Source: CAIMUS01 sp046347625
GTDB taxonomy: Bacteria > Pseudomonadota > Gammaproteobacteria > Competibacterales > Competibacteraceae
Length of the DNA: 64,000 bases
Assembly (NCBI GenBank): GCA_046347625.1
Contig: JAXMFU010000001.1
Location: 868,001-932,000 of the forward strand
Reading direction: 5' to 3'
In this document: one piece after another, positions 58,026 through 64,000 of the stretch
Position numbering within the stretch: position 1 is the stretch's first letter
How the letters are laid out: each line of letters starts with the position of its first letter
The notes under the pieces: model-generated
What the model was told of the DNA's origin: nothing
Database searches by the model: none
What the model saw: the letters and a program-made list of their open reading frames with translations, nothing else
Made by a program: the position numbers and the translations under genes

Positions 58026-58939
58026 GCGGCGACCTCCCCGGCGATCCGATGTTCGGGTAGCGCCGTCATGGCATGGTAAGGACATTGCACCACACAGATC
58101 AGGCAGCCTTTGCAGTGGGCGTAATCGATTTGCGGTTGTCCTTCCACGATCTGGATAGCGCCGTCCGGACAGAAAGTGGCGCAGGTCAGGCATTGCCGGC
58201 AGTAGTGATGGTCGATGACCGGTCGCAGGGTTCGCCACAGGCCGGTTCTGACCTGGACGCTGGTGGCGGCGCCGTGGATATCCGGTGCGGCCAGACCGAC
58301 ATCGTCCAGCGGCAGAGTGACCCAGGCGGGTTTTGCATAAGCGCTCGCGGACGGGATCTCGCCCTGGCCGACGATACCGGTGTGTTCCGCCATCCGGTCA
58401 TAAGCGGTCAACGCCTGGTCCAGATCGCGTTGGAGCACGGCAGGATCGGCATCGGCCAGTTCTCCTTCGATGGCCTGTTTAAGCGAGTCGCGGCGCAGTC
58501 CGATCAGGCGGACTGCAGCACCGGCACAGACGGCCCCACTATAGGGCAGGGCGGCACGGTCCTCGACATCGGTGGTCGCGGCAAGCACCAGCAACCGCCC
58601 CGGAAAATTCAGGCGTTGTTGCCAGACGGGCGCCGGCTCGCCACTATCGAGCAGCAAAACGGTCTGCGGCGTGATTCCGAGCAATACACCGGCGGCAGGA
58701 ACGGCGAGCAGGGTATCGTCCGCCACGACCACCAGATCGGGATTGCGGATAATGCCGCGTTCGTTGATCGGTTTATGAGCGGCGCGAACATAGGCGAACA
58801 GCGGAGCGCCCCGACGCTCGGCGCCGTAGAGAGGGGCATCCTGGACTTCGAAGCCTTCCAGAAAGAAGGCCGTGCCCAGAATCCGGCCGGCAGTCTTGAT
58901 TCCCTGGCCGCCGCGACCGTGAAACCGGATGCGGTACAT
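58022..58939 (-). CDS. porGD: 2-oxoacid:ferredoxin oxidoreductase gamma-delta fusion
   Basis: A 305-residue fusion. Residues 1-185 are the gamma subunit (IRFHGRGGQGIKTAGRILGT, DAPLYGAERRGAPLFAYVR). Residues about 235-295 are the delta-type ferredoxin with two 4Fe-4S motifs, CRQCLTCATFCPDG and CKGCLICVVQCPYH. It is first in the operon, transcribed gamma/delta, alpha, beta with 4-bp overlaps. All eight Cys are present. Confidence 0.93.
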   Translation of the reverse strand: MYRIRFHGRGGQGIKTAGRILGTAFFLEGFEVQDAPLYGAERRGAPLFAYVRAAHKPINERGIIRNPDLVVVADDTLLAVPAAGVLLGITPQTVLLLDSGEPAPVWQQRLNFPGRLLVLAATTDVEDRAALPYSGAVCAGAAVRLIGLRRDSLKQAIEGELADADPAVLQRDLDQALTAYDRMAEHTGIVGQGEIPSASAYAKPAWVTLPLDDVGLAAPDIHGAATSVQVRTGLWRTLRPVIDHHYCRQCLTCATFCPDGAIQIVEGQPQIDYAHCKGCLICVVQCPYHAMTALPEHRIAGEVAA

Positions 58940-58996
58940 GATCGCCTCCTGGCTGCACTAACTAAGTAGTTGTCTCTGTAGGCATGGGTGGGTATG

Positions 58997-59050
58997 AATT
59001 CCCCTCCTTGGCTAAGGAGGGGTGGCGCGCAGCGCCGGGGTGGTTCGATC
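58997..59050. repeat. Dispersed repeat, family H
   Basis: TTCCCCTCCTTGGCTAAGGA to GCGCCGGGGTGGTTCGA, the reverse complement of 45627-45677. Confidence 0.82.
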
Positions 59051-59077
59051 TGGCGGGTTGACGATGAACGCTTACGA

Positions 59078-60211
59078 TCAAATAAATCCCGGTGCCGTCG
59101 AAAACAGCGACCAGCGGCGATAGCTCATCGCCTTTTTGATCCGCTCGACCGCCAGTTCCACGGCGGCCTGACGGGGAAGTATTCGACGCTCGCGGACGGT
59201 GGCCAGCACCTGTTCCGTATTACGCCGTAGTTTTTCCTCGATCACTTCCAGGGCGGTGGTCTCGCTGGCGCCCCGGTATTCCAGGGCTGCGCAGATCACC
59301 CCGCCGGCATTGGCGATGAAATCGGGAATGCAAAGTATGCCTTTTTCATGCAGGTACCGCTCCGCTCCTGGGGTGATAGGAATATTGGCGCCCTGAATCA
59401 CCAGTTTGGTATTCAGGCGGTCGACATTATCCTCATGAATGACATCCGGACGCGCGGCGGGAATCCAGATATCGCATTCCAGCGCGATGACGGCGTCACG
59501 CTCCAGACGCTCGCCGTCCGGGTACTCGACTACGCTTCGACCTTGCTGCTTCAGTTCCAACAGGGCGGCCAGATTCAACCCGCGCGGGTGATAAATCGTG
59601 CCCTGGGAATCCGCCGCGCCGACCAGCATCGTGCCCAGGGAATCGAGGAAGCGGGCGGCATGTTTGCCCACCGCACCGAAACCCTGCACCACCACCCGGG
59701 CACCGTCCAGCTTGAGACCGCAAAAGGGCGCCGCCACCTCCGCCACATGGCTGATGCCCCAGCCGGTCGCGCCGATTTCATCCAGGGGAATACCACCCAG
59801 TTCCCGCGGTAGCCCGACCGCCCGCCCGATTTCATCCCTGATCCAGGCCATACATTCCTCGTCGGTCCCCATATCGGGGCCGAAGATATATTCCTGTACG
59901 CCTCTCAGCGAACTGGCGAAGGCCCGAATCAGCCGTTCCTTGTCGGCCTTGGGCATCCGGGGATCGCCGTAGAGCACCGATTTGCCGCCGCCATGGGGCA
60001 AACCGGCGGCGGCATTCTTCAGGGTCATGGCGCGGGCCAGGCGGGCACATTCCAGCGTGCTGACATCCGGCGCCATCCGTAGACCACCGATGGAGGGGCC
60101 GGTGGCGGTGTTATCCACCACCAGCACGGCCTTGAGACCCAGCGACGGCTCATGGACATGGATGACTTTGGACGGACCGAGCTCATCGGCCAGATCGAAT
60201 ACAGTTTCCAT
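59078..60211 (-). CDS. Glu/Leu/Phe/Val dehydrogenase (leucine dehydrogenase-like)
   Basis: A 377-residue NAD(P)-dependent amino-acid dehydrogenase. GPSIGGLRMAP and KNAAAGLPHGGGKSVL (catalytic Lys region) near 38-78, then the Rossmann motif VVVQGFGAVGKHAARFL near 173. ALECDIWIPAARPDVI and VIQGANIPITPGAERYL follow. Glu dehydrogenases are usually longer (about 420), so a branched-chain or Phe substrate is more likely. Its place beside the 2-oxoacid:ferredoxin oxidoreductase would let amino acids be deaminated and then oxidised. It begins 21 bp after the hsp20 stop. Confidence 0.9.
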   Translation of the reverse strand: METVFDLADELGPSKVIHVHEPSLGLKAVLVVDNTATGPSIGGLRMAPDVSTLECARLARAMTLKNAAAGLPHGGGKSVLYGDPRMPKADKERLIRAFASSLRGVQEYIFGPDMGTDEECMAWIRDEIGRAVGLPRELGGIPLDEIGATGWGISHVAEVAAPFCGLKLDGARVVVQGFGAVGKHAARFLDSLGTMLVGAADSQGTIYHPRGLNLAALLELKQQGRSVVEYPDGERLERDAVIALECDIWIPAARPDVIHEDNVDRLNTKLVIQGANIPITPGAERYLHEKGILCIPDFIANAGGVICAALEYRGASETTALEVIEEKLRRNTEQVLATVRERRILPRQAAVELAVERIKKAMSYRRWSLFSTAPGFI

Positions 60212-60232
60212 CGGGGTTCCCTGTAGCGGGGG

Positions 60233-60766
60233 TTATTCGACTTTAATGGTATGCCGCTGGGCGGGGGTCACCTTGGGCAGGGTGACTTCCAGCATGCCAT
60301 CCTTGAAGCTGGCCTTGGCTTTGGAGCCATCGACATCCGCCGGCAGCGCCACGGTCCGGGCGAAACTGCCCTGCGAGATTTCGCAGCGGTAGTAGTTACC
60401 CTTTTCTTCCTTCTCTTCGTGGCGGGTGCTGCCTTTGATAGTAATCGTGTTATCGCTCAAGGTGACATCCAGATTGTCCTTGTCCACGCCGGGCACTTCG
60501 GCGCGCACCAGGATTTCTTCAGCGCGATCGATGACATCCACGCGCGGCAGCTTATCTTCCAGCGGGGCGGTCAGCTCACCCCAGGACGGCCAGTTCCAAT
60601 GAAAAGGCCGCATGAGGCCACGCCGGAAAAAGTTATCGAACATCCGTTCGATGTCCTCGACAGGACCTAGAGCACGTGCCGGTGCGGCTCTCTGCACCTG
60701 GATTTCCTGACCCTTTTTCTCGACAGGAACCGTTTCCTGCTTTTCGGAGGATTTGTCTTTCGCCAT
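60233..60766 (-). CDS. Hsp20/alpha-crystallin small heat-shock protein
   Basis: A 177-residue holdase chaperone. A charged N-terminal arm (KDKSSEKQETVPVEKKGQE) is followed by IERMFDNFFRRGLMRPFHW. The alpha-crystallin domain spans about 75-165 (LPRVDVIDRAEEILVRAEVP, GVDKDNLDVTLSDNTITIKG, FARTVALPADVDG, KDGMLEVTLPK). The C-terminal IxI is changed to HTIKVE. GGGGAGT precedes the ATG at 60766. It may share a transcript with the amino-acid dehydrogenase. No sigma-32 site was confirmed. Confidence 0.95.
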   Translation of the reverse strand: MAKDKSSEKQETVPVEKKGQEIQVQRAAPARALGPVEDIERMFDNFFRRGLMRPFHWNWPSWGELTAPLEDKLPRVDVIDRAEEILVRAEVPGVDKDNLDVTLSDNTITIKGSTRHEEKEEKGNYYRCEISQGSFARTVALPADVDGSKAKASFKDGMLEVTLPKVTPAQRHTIKVE

Positions 60767-61033
60767 GGTTGTTACTCCCCTGGAGTTCAGGGGATAAAGC
60801 CCTGGAGAAGGTATCTGCAACCAGGACTTTATCGACCCTGGGTTACGTTGAATACGTTGAAATGAAGTTGCTTGGAGGATGAATGCGATTGGTAATTTAT
60901 ATAATACCATAGAGCGCGTCGGGCTAAGAATATCGGTTTTCAGTCGCGTTACCGCTCACGGGCAGAGCCAGGACGATCTCCAAGTATGGTAGTATTTTAT
61001 ACTACTAACAACCCTTCTTGCGGAGATAACGCC

Positions 61034-61312
61034 ATGGCCGTTGCAGAGAAACTCAGCATTACCCTTCCTGCCGAGATGGCAAAAATGGTGCGTGACAAAG
61101 TCGTATCCGGCGTCTATTCATCCAACAGCGAAGTGATCCGGGACGCCTTACGCCTGCTGCAAGAGCAAGACCTTCTCAAGGCCCAGAAACTGGCCTTTCT
61201 CAAGGAGAAACTTGAACGGTCCATGAGTGATGGCGGCTCCTCGCTCGATGAAGAAGAGGTTTTTGCCGACTTGGAAACCCGCCACCGTGAACGTCTCCAG
61301 CAAGGTCGATAA
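61034..61312 (+). CDS. parD: ParD-like antitoxin
   Basis: A 92-residue ribbon-helix-helix antitoxin: AEKLSITLPAEMAKMVRDKV, SGVYSSNSEVIRDALRLLQE, and a charged C-terminal toxin-binding helix (EDEEEVFADLETRH-like). GGAGATAAC precedes the ATG at 61034. A TATGGTAGTATTTTATACTA palindrome upstream (about 60986-61005) may be its operator. The cognate parE directly after it is truncated. Confidence 0.9.
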   Translation: MAVAEKLSITLPAEMAKMVRDKVVSGVYSSNSEVIRDALRLLQEQDLLKAQKLAFLKEKLERSMSDGGSSLDEEEVFADLETRHRERLQQGR

Positions 61313-61314
61313 CG

Positions 61315-61398
61315 ATGAAGCTTCGCTTTCGACCGGATGCACTGGCCGATCTTCGAGAAATATACGACTACATCGCCGACGATAACCCAACCGCTGAT
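61315..61398 (+). pseudogene. Truncated parE toxin gene
   Basis: Begins MKLRFRPDALADLREIYDYI then ADDNPTAD, a perfect ParE/RelE N-terminus 3 bp after parD. After about 28 codons the family likeness ends abruptly, near 61398, where the upstream region of the Pepco-like gene begins. The remaining about 65 residues, including the C-terminal strands, are missing, so no active toxin is expected. Confidence 0.88.
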
Positions 61399-61435
61399 TC
61401 AAATTGTGTAAATCTTGAAATTGAGAGAAACCATC

Positions 61436-61729
61436 ATGAGCACCATCCCCGTTATCATCGAACCTGTTTCCGAACTGGAAGGAGGCACTTTAGGTCTGGA
61501 AGAGATAGCCGGCAGAGTCACCCAAATCGATGCCGACGTTCTGCGGAAGTCTATCAGCAATCTGGCCGGGCAAATCACGGCTTTGTTCGAGGATATCAAG
61601 GCGGTGGGGAGCTATAAGCTGACGACGGTGCAGGTGCAGTTGGAGATTACCACCGAAGGGGGTGTAGCGTTGATCGGCAGCCTCAAAGCCGGGGCCAAAG
61701 GTGCGATTACGCTAACTTTCTCCAGTTGA
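61436..61729 (+). CDS. Pepco-like (peptidase-co-occurring) small conflict-system protein
   Basis: A 97-residue protein. The N-terminus (STIPVIIEPVSELEGGTLGL) and middle helix precede the segment KLTTVQVQLEITTEGGVALI then GSLKAGAKGAITLTF. That is the pattern of Pepco/Trypco-type domains, which occur with peptidases, VMAP/vWA and FGE proteins in predicted ternary conflict systems. The ATG at 61436 was chosen; seven codons further up is another in-frame start. The next gene, 70 bp downstream, is a large FGE-domain protein and is probably its partner. Family assignment is from memory. Confidence 0.65.
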   Translation: MSTIPVIIEPVSELEGGTLGLEEIAGRVTQIDADVLRKSISNLAGQITALFEDIKAVGSYKLTTVQVQLEITTEGGVALIGSLKAGAKGAITLTFSS

Positions 61730-61732
61730 AGC

Positions 61733-61790
61733 CCTGGGAGCGCCGGCGTCCCCGCCGACAAGTCCGCTTGAGGCTGGCGCTCCGAGATAG
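61733..61790. repeat. Dispersed repeat, family I
   Basis: CCTGGGAGCGCCGGCGTCCC to GCCGACAAGT and GGCTGGCGCTCCGA. It lies between the Pepco-like gene and the FGE-domain gene and forms a hairpin. Confidence 0.7.
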
Positions 61791-61800
61791 GTAGAAAAAC

Positions 61801-64000
61801 ATGAAGTTCCATCCCCAGTCTTCCGCCTCCGATATCCACGATATCTTTCCACTGGCACCTTTTCTGCTCTCACTCGCCACGATAGACATTCGCCCGACGC
61901 TGCGTGATTATGAACGCATCAGTCGGGTGTTGCGTACCGGGGGTCGCTGGGATATCGAACGCCTACGCTTTACGCTGGTAGCGTTGTTGGTGCGCAACCC
62001 GGATCAAGAAATAGATTTCCGGCGTCGCTTTGACAGCTTTTTTCAAGAGTCACAGATTGAAGCGGATTTGGAAACCAATGAACAAGCTCCTACGCAAGAG
62101 AAGGTTGTTTCTTCTAGTTCAACGAATTACCAACCACCGCCACCGGCTGAAGTGGAAGAGAAACCCAAGGTTGATGAAGAACCATTCACTCCAGTTCAGA
62201 CCGCCGAAACGACGCCTCAACCCTCCAACCCGCCAACAGAAGATTACAGTCGGTTTCCCTTTGGATTTGCGGTATGCAATGGCGAAGTGGTTGGGGAAAC
62301 GTTTAAACTACCCGGCACCGGAGAAGCACCTATTTGGGATGAGAAGTTACCGCGCCTCTTTCGGCCCGGCATAATTGGCGGCAAGCCAGCGCCACGGCTG
62401 GATAATGAAACCCTGGATCAATTAGCGGATTCCATGGGATATTTCCAAAATGAACAGGTTGGCAGTAGGCTGGATGTGCATGCTTCTATCCGTGCAACTG
62501 CGAATGGCGGTGGCTTTCCAACCTTGATGTTTCAGCGCCGTAAACAAATACGCAACGTTTTGATCCTGGAAGATACTTACGCCGAAGCTCTCACCTGGAA
62601 TCCCATCGCCGGCGAATTGGCGCAAGGTTTGGCAAGGCGTGGTGTTCCTGTCGTGTACGGACACTTTCAGGGTGTTCCGGATCGTTTTCTCGATTTGGAA
62701 AATGGCCGTATCGTGCATCTGGACGATCTGGAAGATCAACGACGTGGCTATTTGCTGTTGATTTTCAGCGATGGCAAAGGTCTGCATTATCGGGATGATC
62801 GTTTTACACTGGAAGCATTGACTCACTGGCCAATGATGGCCTGGATGGAATTGCGCGAGCCGCGTGCCTGGGATGAAAGCAGCGCTTTACCGGCGCATGT
62901 TGGCCTACCTGTTTATCCGGCAAGCAAGGATGGTTTGCTAACAGTCATGCGGCGTTTTATGACAGAACAGGGCAGCCGGGGCGTGCTATTAAACAACCCG
63001 ACAACTTGGTGCGGTTTGCCGGCGCGAGAGTTGTCTGTTCCGCTTGCCATCCATGTGGAACGGTTGCTGGGAAATGCATTGCTCTGGGCGCAGGACTGCG
63101 CCATGATGCTGCCGCCGCTGAGTCTGGGATTGGCGGATGCTTTGCGCAAAGAATTTCATCCACAACTGCCGCCGGAACGGATCGAGCGGCTCTATAACTT
63201 GCCCGGAACGACCTGGAATACGAGTGGGCTGCAATTTTCCCAATCTGTGCTGGCAGTGCTCCGCCGCGGATTTGTGTTACGGCGCAGTGAAGCGCGACAG
63301 CAGAAAGCGTTGGAGTTCCTGCTTCGGCAAATTCAGCAGGCAGAGCCTGAAAACGAACACAGTCCGGCACATTTTGCCTGGGAATGGCGCCGCGAACGGG
63401 TACGTTTGGAATTGGAACCGGATCTGGCTGTGCAGCGACTTACACGATTTGCCCAGAGCCCGCTAGGAGAGGCAATTCGGGCAGAATTGGGTCGCGTGGT
63501 ATTCCCGGATAGCCAAAGTGCTGATCCTGATGCCATTCCGCTGCGACTCAAACCTCGGAATCAGCTTAGTGTTAAATTATTTGGATTGATACAAGACGAT
63601 AACCTTGCATTACCAGGAGCTTGGTTGGGCTATTCATTTCAGGATCGACTACGCGATGATTCACTGGGGCCAGAGATGGTTGTTATCCCAGCGGGGGAAT
63701 TTATGATGGGTTCGCCAGAGGATGAGGCAGGGCGATTCGAAGATGAGTGTTGGCATCAGGTGATAATCAAGCGACCTTTTGCTATCGGCAAGTACACTGT
63801 AACCTTCGAGGAATACGACTGCTTTGCTGAAGCGACTGGGCATAAAAAGCCGGGTGATGTAGGTTGGGGTAGAGGCCGCCGCCCAGTGATCAATATAATT
63901 TGGTACGATGCATTGGCCTATACGGAGTGGCTGTCAGAGCAAACAGGTCGGCAATATCGCCTGCCGACTGAAGCAGAGTGGGAATATGCAGCACGAGCAG
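61801..64000 (+). CDS. FGE-sulfatase-domain protein with vWA-like N-terminal region (runs off window)
   Basis: At least 733 residues, open to the edge. Residues 1-85 are a helical N-terminal domain (FLLSLATIDIRPTLRDYERI). Residues about 85-150 are a Pro/Glu/Thr-rich linker. Residues about 200-340 look like a vWA-type region (QIRNVLILEDTYAEALTWNP, YLLLIFSDGKG), as in SAV_2336-type conflict proteins. Residues about 350-600 are helical. From 626 an FGE-sulfatase domain starts (VVIPAGEFMMGSPEDEAGRF, FAIGKYTVTFEEYD, YRLPTEAEWEYAARA). The variable tail, if present, lies outside. It is close kin to the C-terminal domain of the STAND protein at 40911. Confidence 0.8.
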   Translation, partial: MKFHPQSSASDIHDIFPLAPFLLSLATIDIRPTLRDYERISRVLRTGGRWDIERLRFTLVALLVRNPDQEIDFRRRFDSFFQESQIEADLETNEQAPTQEKVVSSSSTNYQPPPPAEVEEKPKVDEEPFTPVQTAETTPQPSNPPTEDYSRFPFGFAVCNGEVVGETFKLPGTGEAPIWDEKLPRLFRPGIIGGKPAPRLDNETLDQLADSMGYFQNEQVGSRLDVHASIRATANGGGFPTLMFQRRKQIRNVLILEDTYAEALTWNPIAGELAQGLARRGVPVVYGHFQGVPDRFLDLENGRIVHLDDLEDQRRGYLLLIFSDGKGLHYRDDRFTLEALTHWPMMAWMELREPRAWDESSALPAHVGLPVYPASKDGLLTVMRRFMTEQGSRGVLLNNPTTWCGLPARELSVPLAIHVERLLGNALLWAQDCAMMLPPLSLGLADALRKEFHPQLPPERIERLYNLPGTTWNTSGLQFSQSVLAVLRRGFVLRRSEARQQKALEFLLRQIQQAEPENEHSPAHFAWEWRRERVRLELEPDLAVQRLTRFAQSPLGEAIRAELGRVVFPDSQSADPDAIPLRLKPRNQLSVKLFGLIQDDNLALPGAWLGYSFQDRLRDDSLGPEMVVIPAGEFMMGSPEDEAGRFEDECWHQVIIKRPFAIGKYTVTFEEYDCFAEATGHKKPGDVGWGRGRRPVINIIWYDALAYTEWLSEQTGRQYRLPTEAEWEYAARA

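Noticed and set aside
58073..58969. Plus-strand 298-codon frame opposite porGD
   Set aside because: Antisense shadow; the gamma-delta fusion has all its cluster-binding Cys on the other strand.

Overview
This 64 kb window is bacterial chromosome of roughly 58-60% GC, most likely from a gammaproteobacterium. The support is the rpmH-rnpA-yidD-yidC-mnmE order, the paired DUF2868/DUF3482 genes, aat-bpt, a PEP-CTERM protein, and a PhoB-type promoter on the pst operon. The density of toxin-antitoxin genes, FGE-sulfatase proteins and intergenic palindromes would fit a large, repeat-rich, aggregate-forming relative of Candidatus Competibacter or of purple sulfur bacteria. That placement is inference from gene style, not from a marker phylogeny. 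No rRNA, tRNA, CRISPR array or complete insertion sequence was seen.

Layout. 1-7.1 kb is accessory: the end of an acyl-CoA dehydrogenase-like gene, a possible prfA 5' scrap, HicAB, two VapBC pairs, a PEP-CTERM protein, two tandem secreted Lcl/DUF1566 proteins and a wrecked second hicBA copy. 7.1-13.9 kb holds a divergent PRPP synthetase paralogue facing pstSCAB-phoU. 14-30 kb is mostly core: a cNMP-binding protein, an acyltransferase-aat-bpt operon, ftsK, ppc and pgi, interrupted by an AT-rich orphan ParA-like ATPase. 29-45 kb is accessory again: RES/Xre, MntA/HepT, a broken dehydrogenase, hisC, DUF2971, DUF4258/YgiT, the DUF3482 GTPase pair, FitAB-like and VapBC pairs, and a 950-residue DUF4062-STAND-FGE protein. 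45-55 kb holds the rpmH-mnmE operon, a Gld-type ABC transporter, a fatty acid desaturase and rpmB-rpmG. 55-61 kb holds HicBA and a 2-oxoacid:ferredoxin oxidoreductase operon next to an amino-acid dehydrogenase and Hsp20. 61-64 kb is a conflict-type module (Pepco-like protein plus a large FGE-domain protein running off the end) lying directly against a truncated ParE.

The most interesting signal is a probable set of diversity-generating retroelement (DGR) targets. The two tandem Lcl/DUF1566 genes end in a gapless 43-codon block with an identical 24-nt tail. They differ there at 26 bases, 23 of them in codon positions 1 or 2. Eighteen of the 26 sites have an A in one copy. The rest of the two genes differs largely at synonymous sites. 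The STAND protein ends in a very GC-rich FGE tail in which the positions usually Asn in DGR template repeats are all changed. No reverse transcriptase or template repeat lies in the window, so any mutagenesis would have to act in trans. Other notable points are an in-frame TGA in porB, at least nine families of dispersed palindromic intergenic repeats, about a dozen toxin-antitoxin loci (several decayed), and an approximately 315-bp duplication of the GTPase 3' end flanking a DUF4258/YgiT pair.
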